Position numbers and translations under genes: made by a program. Shown here piece by piece: positions 43,611 through 55,192 of a DNA stretch of 64,000 bases; position 1 is the stretch's first letter; each line of letters begins with the position of its first letter. Source of the DNA: Mesocentrotus franciscanus (Eukaryota > Echinodermata > Echinoidea > Camarodonta > Strongylocentrotidae). The notes beneath the pieces are model-generated. The model did not search any database, was not told where the DNA came from, and worked only from the letters and a program-made list of their open reading frames with translations. The stretch is from the NCBI GenBank assembly GCA_037976565.1, contig CP137681.1, positions 30,508,707-30,572,706 on the forward strand, in the 5' to 3' direction.

Positions 43611-44330
43611 GCGGATTGACTTGACAAGTTCCCATTTACCGATATAGCCATCAATTCTCCCGTAGTGTTTCCCACTTACTTTACCCTCAACCAACTTCAC
43701 TTTCTGTCTTCGGTCAAGACAGTCACTAACATGTTGATGAACTTTCAAATTTAAGTTGTAATCAAGTGATGCAATTACTTGAGGAGCTTCATTCACTAAT
43801 GTTTTATAATCTCGTTTGATTCGTTTGATTCTGGCATTACTATTATCCACTGTGCTGATTGCATGCTGGCTCTTATTTTTAAGATCTGCTATCTATTTGG
43901 AAACCAATTCGCTTATTGCCTTTGTCTCTGAACTAAGTTTTGCTTGGCTTTCTTCGATGATTACTTGCTGCTTTTACAGTTCAGCAGTGCATGCTTTGAC
44001 CCGTCTTTTCCTTTTTCGTTGATAATACGAATTTCCTCATTCGCCTCCTCGTTGATGAGACGGATCTTCTTTTCATCATCGTCTTTCACAATCTTCGATT
44101 TTTCTTTGTGTGTGGACTTAACTTCATCGTTGACTGTCTGCAGATGGTTATTGGGAAAATAGTGATGGACTCTATTTGTAGTCAAGAGTTTTCAGTTGCT
44201 TTCTGGTCTTCTCATTCTCGTGCTGTTTATCATCCAGCTTTTTCCTCCTCTCAAAAACTACATCCTCGATGTCGTCTAGCTCACACGGTTTTTGACAGTG
44301 CTCTTTGATAGCACAGCCTTTTTGAGGCAA
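43608..44330 (-). pseudogene. Decayed B-box/TRIM-like paralogue
   Basis: Reading leftward: EHCQKPCELDDIEDVVFER (compare DHQKPCKLDDIEDVILE of the 36.4-kb gene), then NEEANEEIRIINEKG, then IKRIKRDYKTLVNEA and GRIDGYIGKWELVKSIRIV. Every block has its counterpart in order, but stops and frameshifts separate them, and the propeller half is missing after the TTAA at 43606. Same family, opposite orientation, 6 kb away. Confidence 0.88.
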
Positions 44331-44617
44331 CTTTCAAGCGAAGATTTACAGACAGTGTCTTACATATTCTGCAATGTTTTAACCAGTCTTTACTCAAGAA
44401 AAGGATAAGGTAAGTATTATTTGTAGATTTTGTTGTGAATTCCGTATATAAAAGATTAATTGACTGCTTTAATATTCGAAGCATAGCTGTTACTATACTG
44501 GTTCTCGGTACGCCGCCCGCCCCGGTGCGCCTCGGGGTTATAGCAGGATGTTACGTCCCTTTGAGCTTATAGAAACAGAGATGCATCTCTTAGTATACAA
44601 ATAATGAATGCTTATGA
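44331..44617. other. Spacer, no gene seen
   Basis: A short C/G-rich stretch (GTACGCCGCCCGCCCCGG) at about 44508; otherwise nothing. Confidence 0.45.
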
Positions 44618-44738
44618 GTTCAATAGTGCGAATAATTTCGTGAGTTGAAAGATTAACGTTCCATTCAACGAGGCGTCAGCCGAGTTGAATAGAATTAGCG
44701 TTATCTTTCAACGAATAAAAATATTTGCACTATTGAAC
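44618..44738. repeat. Foldback hairpin element
   Basis: GTTCAATAGTGC at 44618 pairs with GCACTATTGAAC ending at 44738, and GTTGAAAGATTAACG with the CGTTATCTTTCAAC-like segment inside. The loop is GAGGCGTCAGCCGA. About 53-bp arms. Confidence 0.85.
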
Positions 44739-44907
44739 GAATGACAAACAGTCATTATTTGTTTTATACAACATCTTTCAACAAATTATGCTTTGCTCCT
44801 TTTATTAAAGATAAATTAAAGTTGGAGTCAGGCCTTCTGAATTACATTCAGATTGCCTTCGCGTCAGATGCGCGCAGAGCACAATGGGATACATGCAGGG
44901 CAGAGAG

Positions 44908-44932
44908 TGTGTGTGTGTGTGTGTGTGTGTGC
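44908..44932. repeat. (GT)n microsatellite
   Basis: Twelve GT units. Confidence 0.95.
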
Positions 44933-44939
44933 ATTGTAC

Positions 44940-46360
44940 GCAGTCTGCATATAACCAAAATTGCATGCTCGTTGAATAGTACTACGGCGAATATAACCAA
45001 AAATGCACGGTCGGGCAATAGTAGTTTTTATTGAATATCACGTGACCAACAATCCTCCAATCAAATGACAAGGATTTACTTAAGTGTTGTATAACAGTCA
45101 ATATATCTATACCATTGGTTCTTGCATTTGCGCAGGTGTCTCTTTTAACTGTACGCGAACGCAGACGTACACACTTTGCGCAGAAATGAAACACTGGCTT
45201 GTCCTGAATTTTATGACCATTCACATCGTTTTTCTATCATCAAATATTACATCGTTCTCAGAATGCTACCCTAGGATACAACGCATCTCTTTTAGCTTCC
45301 ATTCTAAATTGTTTAGCTACATTGTGCTAAATAGTTGACTTTCATCATGTGTTTTTAATAAAACAAATAATTCAAATTTCTTTCTTCCTTTCAACCTTAC
45401 ACAAAAACAATTATTTCAAGCAGGTGAAAAACTGATTATTAAAAAAAATTAAAAAAAAACTTACATTGATTTTATTATATGTTGAATTTGAAGACAAGCG
45501 AAATAATGTGCGATCTTATTCGAAGTTAAATCCGATGAACTCAGAAGACTTTACAAGCCCAACAGAACGAACCAGTGACTTCTTGGATTGAAAATGAAAC
45601 ATGTTATACATCTCGTGACAAATATAAGAAGGTATAACTTTATTGCTCACATTTTGTGCATTAGATAGGTTATCATTTATTTACATATCCAGATTTTCCG
45701 ACTGAATCTACAAAACCTATCCTGGTACAAAAATGTCAAAGCTTTTTAAAAAATCAAGCAAATGCTCTTCCATGCCTGTTAATTTTGAAAATAACATGAA
45801 GTCTCGGGCACAGAGGTCTCGGAATTGTTATAAATATTTGTATCCAGTATATAATTTTCACTTTAATAACCCGGCCAATTTTACCCGCTTGTTTGCTCAC
45901 TCAAAATGAGAAGAATAAAATGTATGAACGTGACGTTACTCTTCCTCACTGGAGAAAATCTACCGTTGGACCTATGACTGTACGGAGTAAATTAAAATGT
46001 CAATAACAATTCTTGATTTTGTTATTAAAAGCAACTGCAAGAGGCGGCTACGCATTTTTAACTTTCGCGTTGGATTTCAGCTCTTTGAATGTAATTTCAA
46101 GTGATATATGGACTATAAAGACCAATTGAACTTCGACAAAAAGGAGGACGCTATATATAAACAAACATTACCATTTTATCTATGCATTGCAATTTAACCC
46201 AAGAATACTTACACTGCTCCAACAGGCAAATTCACATACATAAATCATTAATCATTAACACAAATAATCACCTTTTTTCAGATAGCGATGTTTACAGAAA
46301 TACCATAGATCAGTATAAAACTGATAGTGTGTATTTGTGAAACAATCAAGCAACTATCTG
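44940..46360. other. Cargo spacer, no gene seen
   Basis: No recognisable ORF or partner repeat. Confidence 0.5.
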
Positions 46361-46364
46361 TGTG

Positions 46365-46505
46365 TGTGGGGAGAGAAAGATAGGGAAGGGGTGAAGGGGA
46401 GAGGGTGAGAGAGAGAGAGGAAGATAGAGATAGAGAAGGAGACGGGGAGAAAAGGAGAATACAGGGGGAGATGGAGGGAGTTAGGAGAGAAAGAGAGGGA
46501 AAGGG
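46365..46505. repeat. (GA)n purine-rich tract
   Basis: GAGAGAGA and GGGAGA runs; coding appearance on either strand is artefactual. Confidence 0.93.
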
Positions 46506-46599
46506 AAACTTAAATTGGACAGTTTGGATTCCTAAAATAATATTCCAGTTAAATCCCAAGAAGTTAATTTGTCAACTTTTTGTTTTTAAACTTTTCCTA

Positions 46600-47475
46600 T
46601 TATTTTGTTATATTCCTTTGATTTGTTAATAGTGTCGATCAACCTCAACCATACAGCGAGGGAGGAGCCTGGCAATTATCGTTGTTTATTTCATATTCTA
46701 GTTCCATTTTCATTTTGTTACTCTACTTTATAGGTCAGAAGATAATTATAATTTTCAAGTTCTTCATTCCCACTTTCTTTCTCTCTGCATCTAATTACTT
46801 GCCCATCCTCTTGTCCTCCCCCTCTATTGTTTTCTCTCTTTTATCTATTAAACTATGCACTCTCTCATTCTCTTTCGTCAACAACAACAACAACGACAAT
46901 GACAACAACAACGACTACAGCAACCATTTACTTTGAATTGAACTATTGTAGTTGACAGGGGCAGCCTGCATGGTGGTCCCTCAATATAGACTATTACGCA
47001 TGATTTAAATTCAAATCAAAAGCGATGGACCGACGACTATATTGAGTTGTCTGAAAATGAAGTGTATTATAAATCGCGTGAGAAGGATAAGGAGGCGCTT
47101 ATAGCTCTCAATTTATGCAGATATAAGTTTTCTTTATTTACTTATCAAGATATTTTACATTTTGATGGATAAGTGGACTTATTGAAAAGTTTAATCATAA
47201 CATAAATCGTATCTGAACTATAGTGATACTTTGAACACAACAATTCATAATAACATGCTCACAGTAGAAACTTGCACTTCTATAAAATAACATGATAACA
47301 GAGCGATTTACACTGTCTACAGCGAACTCTAACGTAAGTAATTAAAACAAAAAGATGTCGGAATGTCTTTTTTTTTCTTCAAAACACACTCCCATTCCTT
47401 TCTCTCTATGTTAAAGACATGTACAAATTAGTCAGTGACATACCGCAATAAAGATACATCTTTTTTTCTGCATTT
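46600..47475. other. Cargo spacer with (CAA)n microsatellite
   Basis: AACAACAACAACAACGACAA-type repeat at 46879-46922; otherwise no gene or repeat recognised up to the second piggyBac-like copy. Confidence 0.55.
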
Positions 47476-47483
47476 ATTGTTAA

Positions 47484-47998
47484 CTCTTTGCCCGCTACGT
47501 TCGGCTAGCGGAACATACAGCGGGCTGCCAACTTCGACTCAAGTCACATTTCATTCACAATACACACGGAACGCATTTAATTCTATTGTACGCACACACA
47601 CACAATAGTAACGCGTGCTCATTGTGACCTTCAACACATGAATTTGGTATGTAGTGAAAGCTCATGAATACATCTTTTCAATGAACTAACTCAGGACATA
47701 AACCTCCATAACAAAGTATTAGATATAAGAGGTATAGAATACCCCTCTAAACGAAAACTTGGATACAAAATGTATAGTTGATAATCTCAAAATTTATGAT
47801 AATATACATTACAAAAATGATACCATTGGCAAGACTATTAACTTCTATACAATATTGCTACACAAAGTTTTTCATTACAGTACACCAATCAAAAGTTATT
47901 GCGAGTTGAATAAGCATAGTCCATGCAGAATCCCTCCTAAGGTGGCACCCTAAAAACAATGTGGCACAGGGGGGATTGTGTACGTGGCGGGCAAAGAG
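47484..47998. mobile_element. piggyBac-like element, copy 2
   Basis: 515 bp, TTAA on both sides (47480-47483 and 47999-48002). Ends are nearly identical to copy 1. The middle (about 47630-47865) is unrelated to copy 1 and contains no recognisable transposase, so the two are different internal-deletion or replacement derivatives of one autonomous parent. Confidence 0.9.
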
Positions 47999-48002
47999 TT
48001 AA

Positions 48003-49041
48003 ATCTAAAAATACTCCTATAGTGTGAAATTTGTTTGCAATACATGAGATCAAAAAATTATGCAAATCAATTAATACAATTTCAGTCGACCTATTTGTCC
48101 TAAAACCATATTGGCATGAATTCAATATTACTTTATCGCTAAGGAAACTATTAACACGTGTAAATACAATTTTTTTCTAATATTTTTGAGAAAAAAGGTA
48201 ATATAAAAATAGGTCTGTAATTCAATATATTGCGGTTATCCCCCTTTTTGTACACTGGGATTGCCTTTGCAATTTTAGATTCTTAGGAACTTCTCCAGTG
48301 GATAGTGAAAGATTGAAGATATAAAGTAACGGTTTGGTTACGTAAAATATAACTTTCCTTACAACAATGGAACTTATGTTATCAATACTTGTGCTTTTAC
48401 TCTTCTATATTCCACTGACAATATTGATTATTTCGTTTTCAGTAACATGTTTAAAATATAATGACTTTTCGCAGGGAGGTGGTAAAAAAGATTGATAAGA
48501 TATGTCACTATCAACTGGAATAGTATTTTACATTGATAGACCAATGTTGATAACAAAAGTCATTAAATATATTAGAAATATCTTCACTATCATATATGTC
48601 ACGACCATCTAACTTTTATTTATTTTCATTGCTTAAACTTTTCAAACAATTATCAAATGTTTCTATAAAATTCTTAATACTAGATTGGGGCTTTCTATAT
48701 ACAATACCTACAACAATATGTTTACATCTTGGTACATGTATTTCTATAAAGAGTGACTCATAGTCATCAGAATCAGTTTAGTATATTTTTTATTATATCA
48801 AAATTTACTGTATTAGCAATTAAAAGTCCAACACCACCTCCTCTCCCTACTCTCCTATCTGTATGAACAAAGGAGTAACCGTCAATACAAAAGGTACTCT
48901 GATTATCACTATTAATCCAAGTCTCGGAAAAACCATAGACAGTGAAGTTTCGAGATAGAGAATGTATAAACTCTGAAAAAGAACTGAAGTTTCTGTTGAG
49001 ACTGCGAGAATTGAAGTGCAATATACTAAAACTATTTTCAA
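48003..49041 (-). pseudogene. CR1/L2-like LINE, 5' half (endonuclease to RT motif A)
   Basis: Reading leftward from 49041: HFNSRSLNRNFSSFSEF, VYGFSETWINSDNQS and TDRRVGRGGGVGLLIAN (AP-like endonuclease start), then [20 protein letters not shown] (RT domain), CQYGFRTNRSTEIVLIDL and GVFLDL. It stops exactly at the TTAA bounding the piggyBac-like block. It continues in frame as SKAFD at 31167. About 340 codons where 400 or more are usual, with internal losses. Confidence 0.9.
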
Positions 49042-49098
49042 ACAGTAGTAGTAATATACATAAATACTACTATTAGTAGTAACTACTACTAATACTTA

Positions 49099-49141
<43 letters not shown>

Positions 49142-49289
49142 GCTACTACGGCTACTACTGCTTCCATTACTACTACTACTACCATTACTACTTATATTGG
49201 TACTAATACTACTACTACTACTACTAGCGCCATGAGCACCGACAGGTGGACCTGTGCGCTATACAAGTAGCCACTATTATTATTATTAT

Positions 49290-49332
<43 letters not shown>

Positions 49333-49384
49333 GCTTCCTTAACTACTACTACCGTTACTATATTGCTACTACTATTACTACTAT

Positions 49385-49427
<43 letters not shown>

Positions 49428-49475
49428 GATATTACTATTATTAATACCACTACTACTACTACTACTCCTAAATAG
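49042..49475. repeat. (ACT)n microsatellite, long
   Basis: More than 400 bp of ACT/ATT/ACC triplets with a short unique insert at about 49225-49270. ORFs within are repeat artefacts. Confidence 0.97.
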
Positions 49476-49479
49476 GCCT

Positions 49480-50064
49480 ACTCCTTTTTCTGCTCTTCCC
49501 TTCTATCATCTTCTTCTCTTTCTTATTCCTGTTCTAGATCTTACGGGAGCCGGCCGGACACCGGCCAAAATTCCCCCAAAATGTCTGTTTTACTCGCCGT
49601 ACGGGCCCCGGAGTGTATATGTGAAAGCACCATTATACAAATGCTCATGTACCTGTTACAGCTCATTTTATGTATGTTATTACCATGCAAAGATAAAAGA
49701 TGTCAGTTACTCACACAATAGTGTCTGACAGTGAAGTCTAGAAGTAAATGGGTTTCCTTGCATAATGTTAATACTAGGACACTGTTAATATTTAATTTTC
49801 ACAGATAGAAAATACATGACATTTTCATAATTCCTGCAAAGTTCTACAGAAATTGATGTTGGCTGCAAAAGGGACATACTATCTTTAAACAGAACTGGAT
49901 CAGTTCTGAATGCATAATAAAGTCAGTTTACATTAAAACTTACATGGAGAAAAATAAATTAGTTTAAACAGAAGCTGAATAAAGATATAAGATATGTGCA
50001 AAAAAGAATATTATTTAAATAAGTTTTAGTCCGTGAGAGGCAATATGCAAAAGACTTGGAAGTA
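49480..50064. other. Spacer with left copy of a 70-bp direct repeat
   Basis: 49891-49960 (GAACTGGATCAGTTCTGAAT, then ACATGGAGAAA) recurs at 59402-59470. No gene. Confidence 0.7.
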
Positions 50065-50770
50065 TATTACACCTGCACCTGACAGACAACAACACACATC
50101 ATTTGCGGTTTGATTGTGGATTTAATATTGTACCAATATGAATAGCATTATCCTTGACATTATATAATAACTTTACAACTGTGCACCTGACACCAAATAT
50201 GTACATGTACTTGAATTGTCGGCACCTAGCTTAGCTATAACCCGATCACCAGCGTTAAAGCCCGACCCCGAAAATGCCTCCAGTCAGTAAGACATCCCCG
50301 GTCACGAGTCAACGCCGTCCATGATCAATTTAATGCTCCTGCATAACCGCCGAGCGGAAAGCTGACTGACCCAAACCCCGGCATACAGGCGAGTACGTGT
50401 CACCAAACACGAATACCATCCCTGGCCCACCATCAGGCTTCAGGGGCATCCCTGGGCCACCATCAGGCCTCGAGGGCATACCAGCAGCTCCCTCGACATG
50501 TTCAACCCTGTCTAGCCTCACAATTATGAGGTACACAGGGCGATCGGGCGAGCTGCTAAACTGCCAAAATTCGCTGAAGCTAAGTGCCGAGGCCTCATAA
50601 CACAACCATCCCTGTACACCATAGGGGATATACCGATTTACTCACTTAACTCAATGTACATAATATAAAGCATCCCCAAAACTTTCCTTCTTAACTATAA
50701 CATGTTAAGTGTGCACATACCTTGTAATTATACAAAACTGCGCAGAGGCGCAAAATTACGTATTTTAGGC
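50065..50770 (-). repeat. Split direct repeat B2
   Basis: 706 bp, matches 51391-52096 almost base for base from TATTACACCTGCACCTGACA to ACGTATTTTAGGC. Two one-base indels compensate (TGCTCCTGC/TGCTCCCTGC and CTCCCTCG/CTCCTCG). Contains codons for SFSEFWQFSSSPDRPVYL on the minus strand. Confidence 0.93.
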
Positions 50771-51153
50771 ACATGCCGTAACGAATATGTAATACCATTA
50801 TACATATTCCCTAGCAGGCCAAGGCAAGTAATATTGTTGCCTTAACCTACCGAGCACTGGTCTCTACTCCAAAATGTAGAGACCAGTGCTCCCAAGTCCC
50901 AGGTAAGGGTGAAAACCTGCCTAAACCGTATTAACGGGAAAATGGCAGGAAAGCCCCTTACTGCCAAGCGTAGCTTCGACAACGACCTAATGTCCGTCTG
51001 AGACAAAACAAACCCATAAACATAATAACTCCGACACCCAACTTGTCGCCTATACATATAACCACTCTGCTTTTACATATTATCAGTGACTTATTTTTAG
51101 GGTGACTCACCCCTGAATTTGCGTTACCTGGTAGGAGCCGGGGTGGTGGTGGG

Positions 51154-51390
51154 AAATTTTTACGTCCACTATTTACCAATCCACAATCAATTATGAAACT
51201 CTGTTCCCACGCTCAGCGCGCATACCATACAAGCGTTGTAATTTACACGCTTGTAAATGATACATTCGACCGCTTGTAATTTACGCGCTTGTTATTTTCT
51301 TTTGTAATCTTCCGCCGTTATCGTGGGAACAACCACCACAAATAGGTCAGGAACATCTGTAAATCATATTAACGCTTTGGCGTTAATATG
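51154..51390 (-). repeat. Split direct repeat A2
   Basis: 237 bp, near-identical to 57180-57416 (AAATTTTTACGTCCACTATT to GGCGTTAATATG). Joins B1 directly. Confidence 0.95.
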
Positions 51391-52096
51391 TATTACACCT
51401 GCACCTGACAGACAACAACACACATCATTTGCGGTTTGATTGTGGATTTAATATTGTACCAATATGAATAGCATTATCCTTGACATTATATAATAACTTT
51501 ACAACTGTGCACCTGACACCAAATATGTACATGTACTTGAATTGTCGGCACCTAGCTTAGCTATAACCCGATCACCAGCGTTAAAGCCCGACCCCGAAAA
51601 TGCCTCCAGTCAGTAAGACATCCCCGGTCACGAGTCAACGCCGTCCATGATCAATTTAATGCTCCCTGCATAACCGCCGAGCGGAAAGCTGACTGACCCA
51701 AACCCCGGCATACAGGCGAGTACGTGTCACCAAACACGAATACCATCCCTGGCCCACCATCAGGCTTCAGGGGCATCCCTGGGCCACCATCAGGCCTCGA
51801 GGGCATACCAGCAGCTCCTCGACATGTTCAACCCTGTCTAGCCTCACAATTATGAGGTACACAGGGCGATCGGGCGAGCTGCTAAACTGCCAAAATTCGC
51901 TGAAGCTAAGTGCCGAGGCCTCATAACACAACCATCCCTGTACACCATAGGGGATATACCGATTTACTCACTTAACTCAATGTACATAATATAAAGCATC
52001 CCCAAAACTTTCCTTCTTAACTATAACATGTTAAGTGTGCACATACCTTGTAATTATACAAAACTGCGCAGAGGCGCAAAATTACGTATTTTAGGC
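51391..52096 (-). repeat. Split direct repeat B1
   Basis: See B2. After 52096 the sequence diverges (CCAAACGGGCTTGCCC against ACATGCCGTAACG). Confidence 0.93.
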
Positions 52097-52439
52097 CAAA
52101 CGGGCTTGCCCGCCGCCAAAAGCGCAGATTTGTTGCGAATGCACCTTGTAAATGGAAGCCAGGCTTGTAACAAATTAATTAAGCTCTCTTCAGCATACCC
52201 AACCATAAAACCAGCATCCTACATTGTGCTCATTTAACCCCATACACTGTTAAATGAATGCACAACTATTGTATAGTATATTTCACAAAGAAAAACCTAA
52301 CAAATTCGTTTGCAATAAACGATCGCATATGCCAGTACTGCTTAACTTATAAAGTTCAGACCTTTAAGCCAGATCTTGCATCAACATCTCTCACTAATCT
52401 ATTGAGCATAATTTCTCATAAATATTCATATCTCCATCT

Positions 52440-53640
52440 CATTCTAATAAATGGACTCAAATACATGCACTACTTTCGTGCTATTTAAACCACAATAAAA
52501 CATTGACCATTGCCCAATACAAGCTTCCTAAAGCACAACTGGGATCCTAATACATGTATCATATTAAACCTCTTCAAATTTACAATTATTTCACCTTATA
52601 AATTGTTTATTTTCCTTTTCTAAATAACTAAACTCAAATACATACACTGCTTTCGTGCTATTTAAACCACAACAAAACATTGACCATCACTCCATATACA
52701 GGCTTCCTACAGCACAACTGGGATCCAAATATTCCATTAAATCCCTTCACAACTCCTCAAATTACATGTACCACAAGTTTTATCCGGTACACACTCTATA
52801 CAAATAATACGAACTTTGACCTACATTCTGAGCAAAGTAAACCCAAATTTACATGTACAGCTTAAACAGCCGAACTCTCTTCAGATTTATAATTGTTCCA
52901 CATTATGAAATTATTAGGTGGTCTGTCGTCAACAGACCACCCATTAATTTCGTCAGAATTTTCTTTCTTTATTATTATTAGGTGGTCTGTCATCGACAGA
53001 CCACCTATTGATTTCGTCAGAATTTTCTTTCTTTATTATTTCTTTATTTTTATCTCTTTATGACCATTAATAAAGAAATGAGCGTCAGTTCAAGATAAAT
53101 GTCCGTGCGTGCGAGCTCTTGTAATACATAGTATATATGGGCAAAAACATGCCTATACAAAATCCATTATAGCTCTTTAGGATGCCCGTTGACCCCACAA
53201 GTTTCTTATATATTTGGATAGAGTATGAGTCAGAAACATGATTTCATGTCTCATTTGGCTGTTAAATATATCATATAATGGCCTTGGAACTCAAAATACG
53301 AATTGGCATGTTATGACGCCAGCTTATTTATGGAAAATTGATTGTATCTCTGTAAATATTGATCGATTTTCTTCCAAAATTCGATTTGTTGTAGCTGTGA
53401 AAATCCTTAACCAGATTTAAAGACAGACCACCTAATTCGTCCTCAATGACGAATTAAATTTCTCGTTTAATTTATTTCTTCTGAATCACCAAATTAAAAC
53501 GCTCTGGATGCTGTAGCTCTAAAACATACAAACTACATGCACCACTAATTTTATCAGGTACATACTCTATACTAATTGTATGAACTTTGACCTACATTCC
53601 GAGCCAAATAAACCCAATATACATGCACAGCTTAAAAGCC
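52440..53640. repeat. Tandem-repeat segment inside the retroelement
   Basis: CACTACTTTCGTGCTATTTA through CACAACTGGGATCC at about 52468 recurs at about 52645. GAACTTTGACCTACATTC at about 52810 recurs at about 53590. A MITE interrupts the second pair. Confidence 0.8.
52914..53435. mobile_element. MITE with TTAGGTGGTCTGTC termini
   Basis: Left end AGGTGGTCTGTCGTCAACAG folds on itself (GGTGGTCTGT with ACAGACCACC), is repeated at 52979, and the right end AGACAGACCACCTAA closes the element at about 53435. About 520 bp, no transposase. Confidence 0.8.
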
Positions 53641-53728
53641 GAACTGCTATGTATCTGAAAACCTCTGTGAAATGCAAGGTTTTACATTATTAATCTATAA
53701 CACCACAGCTGGAAATTTTAACGCTGAA

Positions 53729-54095
53729 TTTTCGGCACCCAGCTTAGCTATAACCGGACTACCGGCGTTAAAGCCCGACCCCCGGAAATGCTTCCAACAA
53801 ATAAGACATCCCCAGTCACGAGCCAACGCCGTCCATGATCAATTGTTTGCTCCCTGCATAACCGCCCAGCAGAAGGCTGCTGACCCAAACCTCCGGCATA
53901 CAGGCGAGTAACCAAACACAAATACCATCCCTGGCATCACCATCAGGCCTCAGGGGCATCCCTGGGCCACCATCAGGCCTCGAGGGCATACCAGCAGCTC
54001 CCCGACATGCTCCACCCTGTCTAGCCTTACAATTATGAGGTACACAGGGCGATCGGGCGAGCTGCTAAACTGCCAAAATTCGCTGAAGCTAAGTG
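53729..54095 (-). repeat. Third, diverged partial B repeat
   Basis: Corresponds to about 50222-50590 of B2 (CCAGCTTAGCTATAACC to AATTCGCTGAAGCTAAGTGC) with about one difference per ten bases. An ORF in it (SFSEFWQFSSSPDRPVYL) is shared with B2. Confidence 0.9.
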
Positions 54096-54656
54096 CCAAG
54101 AATCTCAAAACATATAATAAAGCTTTATCAATCTGTTCCTTTTCCAACAGACACATTTGGGAAGCTGTGATCCCACCAACTTTCAACATCTTATCTTGTC
54201 GTCTAAAATTCATAGCTACTAAGAATTTAGGGAAATTCATGGTGCCCTAGAAAATAAAGTAACAAATCTAAGGCGTTTTTAAATTCCTCTAAAAAATAAA
54301 TAAATTCTGCTTCACGAAACAATCTGAATGCCACAACCGGTACCGGTTGTACCAAATTTCTATCATTATGCCACCAAATTGTAATACTTAAATCTGTAAT
54401 GACTACAAAAGTCTACAATAATCGCCCGGCCCTTCCTGGCTATGTGCCTACTAACTTCACACTCATAACTGGTACCGAATTAAAACAACAACCTTGCGTG
54501 TTTGTTCACGGCCCGTCTTGCCTTATTAATCCTTGATTACTCTTCAGCCGGGAAAGCTTGATAAATTAGACGAAGTAGTGTATCTGACCTAATAATGCAA
54601 GCACCTGGGAATGAGGCCCTGAGCATCTGCAACACTGCCTGCACTTGAGTAAAAAA

Positions 54657-54962
54657 TCACCCGCTTCGGCAGACTCCCACTATCATTAGTCCTAACGTGT
54701 AGTAGGATATGGGTAGGCTTGCTCCAGTCCCCTTCTCCCGCTCGCTACTGTATAACCGCAAATGAGCGGCTACTTGGGCCAACTTGAATCCGCGACGACC
54801 CATCCATCTCACTGCTGCTGGAAAGCCCAACCTGCCTGATAATTCTTGGCGTACGTAACAGCCAGCCCAGTGCATAATAAATTCGCCTATCATCCAAAGT
54901 ATGCTAGCACCTGCATAAAATAACAAAAAAAACCTCCGGCAGAAATATGTTCTTCGCCACAC
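54657..54962 (-). pseudogene. SGNH-hydrolase-like domain remnant of the retroelement
   Basis: GASILWMIGEFIMHWAGCY, RQELSGRLGFPAAVRWMG and RRGFKLAQVAAHLRLYSS follow the order seen in SGNH/GDSL-type domains carried by some tyrosine-recombinase retroelements. The nucleophile motif GDS is replaced by GEF, so it should be inactive. The C-terminal GxND block is not readable. Confidence 0.6.
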
Positions 54963-55068
54963 ATATGTAGCATGTCATACAATATCATTAAACAAACGTC
55001 AACAACTGAATACATTTCAATTACCCAACATTATTCCCTGTAATATGTCACAGCAAATATCACAGGTA

Positions 55069-55192
55069 TCACCTGTGCGCATTAGAAATCCAACACCCCC
55101 TATGCTGAATCATTGCGTCACTAAAACCTACTATAACTCCTGACGTGGCAGCACCGATTCCGAATGAATGTGCTGAAAATCGCGTCAGCCAA
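55069..55192 (-). pseudogene. Tyrosine recombinase C-terminal remnant
   Basis: FSAHSFGIGAATSGVIVGFS and IQHRGCWISNAHR correspond to the HSFRIGAAT...GFSD..I...GRW.S.AY block. The catalytic Arg of H-x-x-R is Gly and the nucleophile Tyr region reads HR, so it is dead. Confidence 0.75.

Larger units (their letters stand above)
31168..48002. mobile_element. Putative composite piggyBac-like transposon with about 15.8 kb cargo
   Basis: The outer left end CTCTTTGCCCGC follows TTAA (31164-31167). The outer right end GCGGGCAAAGAG precedes TTAA (47999-48002). Both outer TTAAs lie in one LINE reading frame that closes perfectly if this block is removed. Each side is a short non-autonomous piggyBac-like element in the same orientation. 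The cargo includes the B-box gene, its antisense pseudogene copy and a Tc1/mariner-like element. Alternative: recombination between a single inserted element and another copy elsewhere. Confidence 0.75.

Noticed and set aside
31164..48002. Inversion between two piggyBac copies as explanation of the split LINE
   Set aside because: Both LINE halves and both piggyBac copies have the same orientation, which an inversion would not give.
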